Made by a program: the position numbers and the translations under genes. Below the pieces are notes generated by a model. That model did no database searches. It was given only the letters and a program-made list of their open reading frames with translations, and had not been told where the DNA came from. Of a stretch of DNA of 64,000 bases, positions 43,799 to 54,599 are shown piece after piece. Numbering within the stretch: position 1 is the stretch's first letter; every line of letters begins with the position of its first letter. Source of the DNA: Vandiemenella viatica (Eukaryota > Arthropoda > Insecta > Orthoptera > Morabidae); contig CM061914.1 in assembly GCA_031002005.1 (NCBI GenBank), positions 192,156,685-192,220,684 on the forward strand, written 5' to 3'.

Positions 43799-44495
43799 AT
43801 ATAAAGTGTTAGTCAAAGCGAATGTTGTTTATAAATGTGTGCATGCGAGTAACAGTCCACATGTTTCTTTTCATTTTAATGCATAAAAATGGCGTGCGTG
43901 GAATACTGTTTAATTTCGTCACATGTCTGGAATTAATGTTTCATAGAGATTTATGACAGATGATGTGTTCTGACCATCTCCGTTCGAAGCTACAAAACTT
44001 GTTCACTCACAGTTCATATGTTTTTATGGTCAATATGCAAGTCTACTTCATTTTCACCTTATTTAAATTTTAATTTGTTATAGCCTCTTTAGTTGCTAAC
44101 ATTGCAATTGGTGAATTTTCTCTTAGGACAACAATCTGGTTATGCCAAATAATAAAACATTCTTTGAATTTGGGGAGACCGCAGCAATCAATATGCTAAA
44201 AAAGACCGACCCAAGTAATAAATATTTCTCCTTGTACAGCTGCCAATATATTAGAAGAACCTTTAGCTGCACTATAAAAAATCATCTTCCCTCCTTTGCA
44301 CATCAAACTGGAATTGTTAAATAAATTTTAACAAGCTTTGGACAAAAATGGGCAGTGCTTCATGTATGTACACAGTGTGTTTCAAGACAAGAGGGTTGAA
44401 AATCACAAAGCGAGGGTTTTTGATTGATCGATGATCCATAAGCTCATAAAAGACACAAATTTTGCAAAAATGATGTACAAAAATGAAATATTTAC

Positions 44496-44834
44496 TTGGC
44501 AAGCATTTATAGAAGCATCGCCAAATTCCTTGGGAAACACAAAAATGAAAACTACAAAGACCTTGCTAGTAATGTGGTGTCAACTTTACATGATATTAGT
44601 GTGAATTTGACCATCAAAATGCATTTTCTTTTTAGTCATCTTGATCACTTTCCTGAAAATGTCAGTGACAAACAAGGTGAACAATTCTATCAGGACATCA
44701 TGGAGATGGAAACCTGGTGGCAAGGGATGATGGCAGACTATTGCACGTGTTTAAAAAGAAACACTGTTGCTTATCATTTATGGTATGCAAAGAAGTGTGA
44801 ATTTATGCCTTTAATTATCTGGCTAAATCTTTGA
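44496..44834 (+). pseudogene. Degenerate repeat-encoded ORF with FPEN/EQF-QDI motif
   Basis: The open frame reads AKFLGKHKNENYKDLASNVV, TIKMHFLFSHLDHFPENVSD, KQGEQFYQDIMEMETWWQG and MMADYCTCLKRN. I recall the pattern H-S-H-L-D-x-F-P-E-N-L-G ... D-E-Q-G-E-R-F-H-Q-D-I ... M-M-A-D-Y-C-W from many uncharacterised multi-copy arthropod ORFs, probably transposon-borne. Here short deletions (loss of L-G and of the R-W-D stretch) point to decay. It lies antisense in VPS33A intron 1. I cannot name its enzyme class. Confidence 0.5.
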
Positions 44835-44949
44835 ATTTTCAATTTTGAATATATGTTTGTGTTTTGTTTATGGTTCATGCACACCTTGTCACTTAATATT
44901 GTTTGCCTGCTATGTGAATAAAATAAATTTTGTTAAAGCAACATATTTG

Positions 44950-45239
44950 TTTAATGGGATTGCTGGAGATCACGATTCCGCCAGGAGTTGGCATCATAAT
45001 ACTGCAGTGGTCAAACGCAAGACTCCACTGGAAATTATTTCCGAAGCACATTTGATGGTTTCATGCTGGTCCAGGCAGAATTACAATCTAATTTCTGGTT
45101 GAAACTAATGGTCCAAGCTGTATTAAAACAGAATTACTGCTTGGTAAATAATACGTATTGCGACTGACTACATCAGTATTATAACGATATTATTTAATGT
45201 TGTTGTAGTGGAATCGTGATCTCCAATAAACCCTGTTTA
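44950..45239. repeat. Inverted repeat, about 40-bp arms
   Basis: GGAGATCACGATTCCGCC (about 44967) against GGAATCGTGATCTCC (about 45211), with partial pairing extending to GTTTAATGGG/CCTGTTTAA. The interior holds two diverged GGTCCA(A/G)GC blocks also seen at 43619 and 47990. Confidence 0.55.
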
Positions 45240-46049
45240 ATTCCCCTAGAACACACTAACATCAGACCATTTACATTGTTGGAAATATGTTTTACAATCT
45301 AATGGAGTCAAATGCAGATGAGTTAGTAAAAAAAATTAGATCTCATAGAGAAAAACAGAAGTGATTTTCGAATTTGCCAGCCAAAATTACCAAAGAATAA
45401 CTTAAAACATTCCAGACGCCAGACAAAAAAAAAATTATTTTTGTTGCCCTGTGTAATCATATCGACCAACTGAACTTAGATTAGGTCAGGACCACCGACA
45501 GAGTAATAAAAGTTGTAGAGTTATAATGCAATATTATAAATACGCCATATAGGCACTAAACAGTGCACTTTTTTGGCCTATAACAGAATGTTGATTTGAC
45601 ATGCACATCAAGATGGCTACTACAGATTGAATAATCACTACATCTTTATTCAGGTCTATTTGGATACATTATATCTGCAGAAATACTTTAAGCCATCCAT
45701 GGCAATGATGGCATAATACTGAAGTAGTCAACTGGGAACAATTTTATTTTCGAGCAGTAGTTCATTAGTTTGTAATACTCCATAGGCCAGCATCGAACTA
45801 TTAAATGTACTAAATCTCGATCGGGTCACCACTACATCAGTGATTTTCCACGATGGTAGGGATAATGAATAGACTGTACTGTTCCATACCATATGAACAA
45901 ATAAAAAGTTTGAGGGGAACTATAACAGAAATCATTTTTTGGTCCAGGGTTGCTCTACGTACACAATGAACCAAAGTTGTTTTAGTAATAATAATAATGA
46001 TGATTATGATGATGATGATTAATGGCAATGATACTACCAACATTCTCAC

Positions 46050-46151
46050 CTTACTGCCGTCACATTTTCCCAGCAGTTGTAGAAGTTCTTTCCGAGCTAG
46101 CTCTTGAACTTGAGCTACATTAATTTTGCCTCCGGATAAATGTGAAGCCAT
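46050..46151 (-). CDS. VPS33A: VPS33A exon 1 (start codon)
   Basis: First coding exon, minus strand, 34 codons from the ATG at 46149-46151. It reads MASHLSGGKINVAQVQELAR then KELLQLLGKCDGSK, ending exactly on a codon at the donor AAG|GTGAGA (46050). The spliced product continues into AVVWDES of exon 2, matching the N terminus of animal VPS33A (M-A-x-H-L-S-x-G-x-x-N ... C-x-G-S-K-A-I-V-W-D). Intron 1 is about 4.4 kb (41667-46049) and full of TE copies. The start is chosen because it is the first ATG and the family N terminus begins there. The gene is head to head with the SGSM-type gene. Confidence 0.92.
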
Positions 46152-47377
46152 GTGAAAAGAACTACTATTACTATGAAAGTTGAAACATTACTGAAAAATA
46201 AAGTTATAACAAAACACGATGTGAGCAAAAATGTATTAAAGTAAAAATAATAAACGATGTGTATGAAAACAATTGTTCATAGCCTGTGCACTGCTAATGT
46301 TAATATATCTTTTAGAAGCTTATCGCAACACATAAGAGATGTCATCAATAAAACTCCAGTTCACCAAAAATATTTTTTCTTTTTTACTGTCTTTAAATGG
46401 TTTTTGCCTTAACAGAAGCAAGTACATGAACTGTCACTGACAGTGTCAAATGTCAACATCAACTCCTACATCTGCGATAATATAGACTTGTACATACTTC
46501 TCACATCTCTGCAAAAACTGAAGTAATAACACAGTAGTGAGTAGAGGAAACACAACGAAGGATGGTGAACGAAAGTAGAAATGTCCACACTATATCGTAA
46601 TAATATGTTGACAATACACTCCCAAACAAACGAAAACTTAAAATATTATGTTAATGGCAAACAAAAAGTAACATTTGAATGATAACTGAAAATTTCTAAT
46701 CTAATTTTAACTTTGAATATCATGAAGATTTTACTAATCAGAATTTTGAACTAGTTATCCGGTTCATTTGACGCATTAAGAGAATCAGAGGATGTAACTG
46801 TTGCTGTTTACTACCTAGTACCTACTAATTTTTTATGATGCAGTTCGAACTGCGGAGGAATTGATTCAGAATGCAATAAGTCCTGTTTCCGGCTTTATTT
46901 TTCAGAAAATCTGTAGTTAATATTAGCAATTCAGTGACATTGCGTGTATCATTATAATGCCAGCCCATAAAATAATTTTAAGCCGGCTGTTTGTTTTTCA
47001 GGTTTTGTTATGACTGAGGTTCAAGGTAGCTAGAATTTGACGTTGGTCGAGCCAGGTCGTGTGCTAACATCGATCCACTGACAAGTGTCAAGGTGGTAGG
47101 CGGAACCAAGTGAATTGTGTGAAGCCCGGGGATTTCTTTGCGGCATTTTATCAGTAAATACTAACACCGGAAATTACTGCGTCAGATGTGACGAAACATG
47201 AAAATGTGACTCGATTAATAAATATATATGTTTATTCTTCGTTTTATATTCTAGTTAAACGTAGTGAACATGAAATAAGTTGAGGACGTATTACTTCTGA
47301 TGTTATTTTCAGTGTCGCTTAAAGTAAATCGACTTTCATAACGATTCCTAGTTAGTTAAAAACAATCTGCAACCAAA
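46152..47377. promoter_or_regulatory. Divergent intergenic region between VPS33A and the SGSM gene
   Basis: This 1.2-kb spacer lies between two divergent start codons and must hold both 5' UTRs and probably both promoters. The half near SGSM is CpG-rich: a hand count gave 19 CpG in 46981-47380, against 4 in 600 bp of the SGSM intron (50101-50700). No TATA element can be assigned with confidence. No TE copy was recognised inside, unlike the flanking introns. Confidence 0.6.
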
Positions 47378-47396
47378 ATGACGTCTGTAGTAAGTG
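47378..47396 (+). CDS. SGSM: SGSM1/2-type gene, exon 1 (start codon)
   Basis: ATG at 47378 in the context ACCAAAATG. Six codons (M-T-S-V-V-S) plus one base end at the donor G|GTAAGTG (47397). The phase-1 end fits exon 2 (G+AT gives Asp). So short an exon is supported by phase, splice site and position rather than by sequence similarity. Confidence 0.75.
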
Positions 47397-48404
47397 GTAA
47401 GTGACCTGATTTATGACCCACCTGTTATCATAACAGAATAATCTGACGTAGAAGGTAGTGTTGACACTCACATTTAACTGAACCAATAGCGAGGAAACTA
47501 TATCTTACTTTCTTCTAGTTACTTCGTGAAACTTATCGAAGCCGATTTTAAAGTTTTTGTCCATAATAAACCAGTTGAAAAGTTGCTGTTATATGCTTTC
47601 TTCCACCTCCATTCCACCCTGTCCTACCCACCCCTTTAGAAAGAAAGGGTGACTTCAAAATTACAATTTTACTTTAGCTTTATGTGTGTGGTCTGTATGT
47701 TAAATAGAGACATCACTGTAAATTGATTTAGAAAACGACAAGTGTGGGAGTAGATTAAAAACAGTAATGAAAGTGGTACTGAACATCAATTTTTACCTTG
47801 CCAATAGACATAATCTGGTCTACAAATTTACAGGTGATACGAATTATATTAAATTTGAAATGAAGGCTGGTTGTTGAGTGGAAACATTTGGGAGGCCTGG
47901 TCTGGCTACTCTGACACTTGTTTTTCCCTGATTACTGAAGATTGTGCTAGAAATTATTTCTGATGTAGTATTAGCAGTGTCATTCTGGTCCAGGATGTAT
48001 TACAGCCAAATTACTGCTTGAAAATAATGGTGTGTGGTGTATTGCAACTTAATAACTACTTAAAAAAAAAAAAACCAAACTCCTTGCCTTTCACTTAGTG
48101 CAATATTATCATATTAGTCAGAGCAGAAGAATGATGTATCTGATCACAATCTCCTGTAGACCTGACTGCTGTGGTACTATGAAGTCATTAGTGAGAATGG
48201 AGGAATGTTCTAGCAGAATTGCAGTATCTGATAGACCATAGTCAGTTTTCATCCCAAACTTCTTCAGTAATTTTATGCCTTCTCAGATGACTGTTTGGTT
48301 GACAGCTGCAAGATTCCACCACCAAAAGAAAAATTACCATAGCATCGTCAGATTTTATGTTAAACTATAGATTCCCTTTACCCATTTGGATTACTGGTTT
48401 ACTG

Positions 48405-48610
48405 AGCATGGTGGGTGAGCAGTAACATTCTGGCCTCACATTCAGGAGGATGTGGGTTCGAATCTCCATCAATGCATCCAGATTTGGGTTTTCCTTGTCC
48501 CCCCCCCCCAAAAAAAACTGGATTAGGTTAAGTGGCTACAACTTAGGCTGGTTGGGTTGTGCAACTAATGAGAAACACTGTTACGAGGTTATTAAGACCA
48601 AATTAAATTA
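48405..48610 (+). mobile_element. SINE-2 head fused to SINE-1 tail, SGSM intron 1
   Basis: 48405-48505 is the SINE-2 head (GTGGGTTCGAATCTCC, CAGATTTGGGTTTTCC). After a C/A run, 48526-48610 is the SINE-1 3' part (GGATTAGGTTAAGTGGCTAC ... AAATTAAATTATTATT). Chimeric SINE or two truncated insertions. Confidence 0.65.
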
Positions 48611-48751
48611 TTATTTTTAGGGCATGCATCAGTTCCACCTAGGTCTGCTTTCAGACCATTTACTCCTATATGAGACTCCTGCAAACTGATCCTGTGTTAA
48701 CTGACTGAAATTCCATAGTGTTTAAAACACTCTGAACACTTTTGCCTAGCT

Positions 48752-49390
48752 CAGGGGTTACCAAAGTGGTCAATACCGACCCCTTGATGTCGATAAGAGA
48801 TCTCCCGGGGTCAATTAATACAGGGGGGTTGAAAGGGGGTTGAATAATACTAAAGATGATCAATTAAAATGTACAGGAAAAAATTGGTATGTTCTACTAA
48901 CAATCAGGTCAATAAATTAAAGTAAAGCTCATCCTCTCAATTCTCTTCTGTTTGTGAAATCATGTGAAGTAAATGATGAAACTTTCAACAAATTACTTTT
49001 GCTCACTGAGGTAAAGTGGTTGTCAAGAGGTGATAGTTGCAGAGACTCATCTGAAGAGTGCCTTAGGAAGATGGATTCATCGCTATGTGACAAGTTAAAA
49101 CAGCACAACCATCTGCTCTTTTTGGCAGGTCTTTACTTGAAATTTATTCCATCTATCCATTGTTTTGTTCCTATTTTTGAGATTATAATAGTAGTGGAAA
49201 GTATCTCATTTTTCTGTTAAAGTTATTGGGTGGATTTTATAAATTATTTGTTGTTATGCAGGCCTCCTTATTGCTTAGCATCAGAAATGCCAAAAATGAT
49301 TTAATGTTTTTATTAAATACTTGCGGGGGTTGATAAGAAGGCAAATATCGTTTCAAGGGGTTGATTGGGTAAAAAGTTTGGGAGCCCCCG
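48752..49390 (+). mobile_element. hAT (ZBED5-like) element, 639 bp, SGSM intron 1
   Basis: The 8-bp flanks GCCTAGCT (48744-48751) and GCCTAACT (49391-49398) differ at one base. The ends CAGGGGTTACCAAAGTGG and, complemented, CGGGGGCTCCCAAACTTT are hAT-type inverted repeats with GGGGTCAAT-like subterminal motifs. The plus strand keeps LLLLTEVKWLSRGDSCRDSS and HNHLLFLAGLYLKF, a piece of a ZBED5/SCAND3-type hAT transposase. Internally deleted. Confidence 0.8.
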
Positions 49391-49889
49391 GCCTAACTAT
49401 AGCAGAAGTGGGCGCACACCTATCCAATACTGCTATCTAACTGTGGAACCTCTGTTTTCCTTGTTTCTCCCAACAAATCCTAAAGTAAACAAAGCTTAAA
49501 TTGATATGGTCGGTGTGTAGAAGATAAACGCTACCTCCACCTAGGACAATACAGCAAACAGCCATCACGGAGCATGGACACAGGGTGGGCTTTAATAATG
49601 TTTGGATTCTGCTGGCTGGGAATTAATAATCAAGAAAGTGATTGAAATTCGATACTTTCATTAAAGACAATGGGCCAAGTCTTAGTGAGGCTTGGAAACC
49701 AGCCTTGGAAAAAATCTGCAGAGAACATTGTACCTCTGTCCAGCTGCCACCATATGGGGCTCCGTATTAGTGTCCACGAAGATCTACATGCATGCCCACT
49801 GGCAACCAGCCATAGGGTGCGCACTGCGGGCTGAACTGTTGAGGGTATATAAGGAAGTGAAGCACCCGAGCTGTCTCAGTATCTGTTGG

Positions 49890-50045
49890 ACAGCTGACCT
49901 GTACAGATGTCTCCACACCTGAGGAAGACAGTGAAGCTAGTCATCAAATATCCTGTTTAAAAAAAAAATAAAAATAAAAAAAAAAAAAAAAAAAAATCTG
50001 GTCGTACACCCATGAAGACTTCATTGCATGCAAAAATTGATGGTT
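49890..50045 (+). repeat. Remnant of a CGAAACG-type element with poly-A run
   Basis: CACCTGAGGAAGACAGTGAA and GTCATCAAATATCCTG, then an A-rich run (about 49960-49996) and GTCGTACACCCATGAAGACT. It resembles the right half of the 59842-60240 foldback with decayed CpGs. Confidence 0.5.
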
Positions 50046-51891
50046 GGATTTTGATGTTTCTATAGAATAATCTGAAACCATTGGTATTAAGGGTAAAATA
50101 GGTTATATTTCATTCTGATCTGAAGATGAAAAACTGAGAAATTAGTATCCATTTTTTTGTTGAATGTAACTCTTGCAATAAGTACTGGTTGGATTTAGTT
50201 TCTTCTCGCAATTCAAATATTTATCATGTTATCAGCATACGAGCAGCATCATATTATTAGGATTGGTTAAGTTACTTTTTTTTGCTGGTGATGTGTTTGC
50301 TGTGACATCTATTCAAAAAAGAGTTCTGGCACATGAATACAGTTGCAGGAATCACCTAGTCCAGAATAAGTGGAGAAAATGGGTGATACTCCTCAGTAGC
50401 CATGACCCGAGCTATGGGTTTTCCTTGGAACTCTGTTGATTAGTAAGATCTTATAACCTACCCACTGGCTTATGCAAATCATTTAATTATACTACTTGCT
50501 TTAATTAACAATATGGAAGTCCTACTTTTGATCAGTTACCGACAATTACAAATAATTGTAAGACATTATCTTTACCTTGAAGTAATCCTTTACATATTCT
50601 GCCAGTGAGGAAATACATGTTTCAACATCTTTTTATTCCAAGATATATTTTCAGATTAGTCTTCCTGGTTATAAATCCTATTCATCTTTTTCATTATCTG
50701 AAAAATAACTGTTATACTATTACTTGAAATAACATCTCAATTCCTCTCTTTCGAATAATCTATTACACTATAAAATCTTTTCAGAATTCTTCTTGTATTT
50801 TGACATACTTTACACAATATTAATATTTCACAACTTTAAAATTCATCAATATTTTCTCTGGCTGCCAGCCATACAAATTAATTTCAGATCCACCAGATCT
50901 GCTTGATTATTTTCCTTCCATTCATACACTTTAATGCCCTGCATTCTTCTCCTATCTCGTCCTCTGTAACGATGTCATCTAGTCTTCATCTCTATCTATT
51001 CTCTATGGCTGATCCACACATATCTCGCTGCTGCCAAAGAACCTTAACACAACTTCTTTTAACATTCATTTTATGTTATGTATGTACAAAATAAATATTT
51101 TTATTTCTTATTTTTTAACAATTTATACCTTAATGGGATATGTGTGTGTTACAACCTGATACAATGTTGACTAGCTTTATTTACAATCCTCTCTGTTTAC
51201 AACACTGAAAGAGCACAATTAATGTTAGCCCATAACTAAGCAGTGCATCTAGATCCACCCTACCGTCTGGTTCATCAGTATCCATTCATCGAATGTTCTA
51301 TTCTACACTGGTGTGCTGGCCATCTGTGGTTCATGCCATCGTATCCAGTTCATGGATTGGCTGCCAGATAGTGTAGTTGCTAGCACCGCTCCTTATTACA
51401 CCATCGTGACAATGCAGGTGTGCTGTAGCGAACATATCCCAAACAAAACGATCGTTTGTGCTATGCAGTCCTGACTTATCATGGAACAACACTTTTGTGA
51501 CTGATCAGTGTGTTCCAAACTAGTTGCTAAATCCACTTTGTAATTACACTGTCTTATGTTAGTTAATGCTTTGCTGATTTTTGAACATAACATAATGTAA
51601 TATTGTTATGGCCACCTGATTGACATGATCCTATCTGGAATTTGACATGAATGCATAATCGTATATATCTATAGAAAGTACAGCAAACAGTGATACACTA
51701 TTCAATTTGTTGATTAGCATATAGGAAGACTGAGTGACAGATGGTTGATAGGTGTTAAAAAGTGTGTCGAGGAAAAAGAAGGAAATTGTCTAACAATAGA
51801 AGAAGAGAGGTGGTTGATGGATAGGGAGCATTGGAAAGGCTTTTGTTCCAAGCAGACCTGGCCAGCAGCTGGAAGTTGCTTATTATTATTA

Positions 51892-52190
51892 TTATTATGG
51901 AGCAGTCTGATGGTTCAGTGGTTAAAGCACCTGACTGGAGAGGGAAGGATGGTGGGGATTTTCACAAGCACTCAACCCAGCCTTCACCTCTCGCACAGCC
52001 TTTTGTGTAATGTGAAGTACGCCATAACGCTTTTGGTTCGGATTCCACATTAAACTGTAGGTCCCTTGTACTCAGCAGGATTGCCAGGCTAGGTTAAGGC
52101 AGCTGTGACAGGAATGCAATGCGCAACCTATAGAAACTCTGTTACCAGGTCATTACGGCCACACAAAATCATTATTATTATTAATTGCGA
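51892..52190 (+). mobile_element. SINE-1 copy, SGSM intron 1
   Basis: The tRNA-like head has TGGTTCAGTGGTTAAAGC (A box). The body has GTGAAGTACGCCATAACG and CACATTAAACTGTAGGTCCC, the AATGCGCAACC block, and an ATTATTATTATTA tail near 52170-52182. The B box is lost. Confidence 0.8.
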
Positions 52191-52261
52191 TGGAGCTAAC
52201 GCTGCGGTGGCAATTCTTCAAGTCAGTAATTACCCCTTTATATATATATAAATAAAATTTC

Positions 52262-52650
52262 TGAAAATAAGATGGATAGAGAAAAATAAATAGATACCCG
52301 TCACTTACCACAGATGAAGGCAGGAGGTCGAACCGAACACGTAAAAACACAGAAACATAAACAAATTGCACAATATTTCAACATGAGTCTTAATCATGTG
52401 AGAGGTGAGACATATGGCAGGGGAAAAGATGTGGTCACATCCCAACCCGCCACATGATTCATGATGGGGGTGTGACTACATCTTTCTCCCTGCCATATGT
52501 CTCGTCTCTCACATAATTAAGACTCATGTCGAAATATTGTGCAATTTGTTTATGTTTTTGTGTTTTTACGTGTTTGTTTCACCCTCCTGCCTTCATGTGT
52601 GGTATGTGATGAGTGTGTATTTAATTTTTCCTATCCATCCTTTTTTCAGT
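52262..52650. repeat. Foldback element, about 180-bp arms, SGSM intron 1
   Basis: The left arm 52262-52440 (TGAAAATAAGATGGATAGAG, GATGAAGGCAGGAGG, CAATATTTCAACATGAG, CATATGGCAGGG) pairs with 52466-52650. A 25-bp spacer remains. Solo or half copies lie at 33045, 57945, 58150 and 62400. Confidence 0.85.
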
Positions 52651-52719
52651 GCCTTGCGGCAGTTTCTTTGTTTCCATTATCCAATTATATAAATTTTCTT
52701 TAATAATTGGAGTGTTAAA

Positions 52720-53290
52720 TTCCTCCCCACTTACTTTTCCAATTTGAAAATTTTAATTTTAAATTCCTTAATCATTTCTGGTAATTTATTCATCTCTTTA
52801 GTTAGTAATTTGTTCCAATCCCTGACACCCTTACCAGCAAAAGAAAATTTTTCCTCTTCCTGGTGTATGAAATCAAGCACCAACTTGTGGTAATGGTTGT
52901 CTGTTCCCTTCCATGCACTATTCCTAATTCTTTGACCAATATCCCTCCAAGCTCCATCACCAACATATGCCCTGTGCATTCCCAGCCCTCTCAACACCCT
53001 CCTTTCCTCCAATGACTCCCAATCCATCTCTTTTATCATGTCACTTACTGACTGAGTCCTGTGATAATTTCAACAAACAAATCTAGCTGCTCTTCTTTGC
53101 ACACCCCCAACTCCTGTATCTGATAACTAGAATGTGGATCCCAAACTGCACCACCATATTCAACCAATGGTCTGACCAAAGTTTTGTAAACCAATTCCCT
53201 AATGTCTGTGGTTACATCCTCTCATCACCCTGTCCAGTGAATGAAGGATTTTTTAACCTGCCCAATGTGCTCTGCCCAGTAGAGTTTGTT
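52720..53290 (-). mobile_element. LINE-B fragment (antisense), SGSM intron 1
   Basis: On the minus strand DMIKEMDWESLEERRVLRG, AYVGDGAWRDIGQRIRNSAW and GKGVRDWNKLLTKEMNKLP are recognisable. 53100-53190 covers the upstream V-W-D-P-H-F region. CpG-poor compared with copies at 9772 or 23916. Confidence 0.8.
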
Positions 53291-54027
53291 ATCAAATTTT
53301 ATGATGATGATATTTCAATAAAACATAATGAGCACTTCCAAAAACAGTAGAAAAGAAAGAAAATATATAGTATATATAGTTCTTAAGCCAGTATCGTATC
53401 GTATTTTAATGTGTTATTGTCGTATTTTAATATACATATCGTGTTTTAATATACTTCCTGTTGTTATACTAATAAGTATTCTTCCAAAATCTTGGGTCGA
53501 AACTTCAAAGCAAACTTAGTCCTTAATCATTAGAGTGACGATGAACTTTAATATAATTCATTGATCTTTATTTCTTTTACACTTTACTAATATGTATCCG
53601 AAGATTACAAAGGTCCTCGGCAAGCAGTAACTAAATATCCTCAACCCAAACGTACACACTAAACCTTCTCACTCACCGGCTGGTTCTTGTTACACTGTTG
53701 TTGCCCTGGCAACCAATTCCTTTTATAATTTCTCCATGTTATGCCACAATTAAGATTTGTAATATTAAAAACAAGGTTGAAATTGACAAAACACTTTCTT
53801 TACTTTTATGAATGCCAACCTGTGTGATAGAATATCAGCTCTAAACTTGAATATTTGAAATAATCATTCCATATTCTTGATTGTGACTGACATCTAATTT
53901 GATATGTAAATTTCTACTTGTATAATTAAGATTAGTTTTTGCCTACATGATTTTCTCTTTGTGAAAAAAAAAATGAAATAATGCTAAGATATTTAGTTTG
54001 TTTAATTTCTTTCATAATTATTTTTAG

Positions 54028-54071
54028 ATAAGGAGCTGAAGGAGAGATTAATCCGAACTGTGAAGAAAGAG
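54028..54071 (+). CDS. SGSM: SGSM1/2-type gene, exon 2
   Basis: Acceptor ATTTTTAG before 54028, donor GAG|GTATGT after 54071. It encodes D-KELKERLIRTVKKE (residues 7-21), matching the R-L-L-x-T-V-K-K-E start of SGSM proteins just ahead of the RUN domain. Intron 1 is 6.6 kb; intron 2 (54072-54207) only 136 bp. Confidence 0.9.
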
Positions 54072-54207
54072 GTATGTAATTAAAAGTTATTTAGCAAAGT
54101 ATTAGTAGATTTTTCTCTTTAATTATAGCATACACCATAGTATTTATAGAAATTTGTCTGAAACAACTGTCTGTATATGGACAAAACATATGTGCTATTT
54201 TTTATAG

Positions 54208-54283
54208 GTTAAGCAGATAATGGAAGAAGCTGTCACACGAAAATTTGTACATGAAGAGAGCAGTTCGATTACTTCCCTTTGTG
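54208..54283 (+). CDS. SGSM: SGSM1/2-type gene, exon 3 (start of RUN domain)
   Basis: Acceptor TTTATAG, donor G|GTAAGT. It encodes VKQIMEEAVTRKFVHEESSS then ITSLC (residues 22-46). VKQIMEEAVTRKFVHE is nearly identical to vertebrate SGSM1/SGSM2 as I recall them and is the most diagnostic stretch of the gene. SGSM proteins have an N-terminal RUN domain that binds RAP/RAB GTPases and a C-terminal TBC RabGAP domain. Ends in phase 1. Confidence 0.95.
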
Positions 54284-54599
54284 GTAAGTAATTTAGTTTT
54301 GTAACAACATAAATGTCTCTGACTATTGACCTACTTATAAGTAACTGCTGTAATTAATTTAAAAAATTCCATGTGGGTTTAAAAATGTATACATAGTATT
54401 CTCCAAAGCACTTTTAGGCAATATGGAAGAACAAGTGAGACACGCAACTGGAAAATACGAAAGAGGCTCCAGGAAAAATTTTCCATTTCCATAATAGATT
54501 TTTAATCTGGAAATAACCCTAGAAAAGAAAGATATACAAGACAAAATCAGTATTTCAAAAGGTCAGACACTTCAAAGCAACAGCGAAGAACTTCAACAT

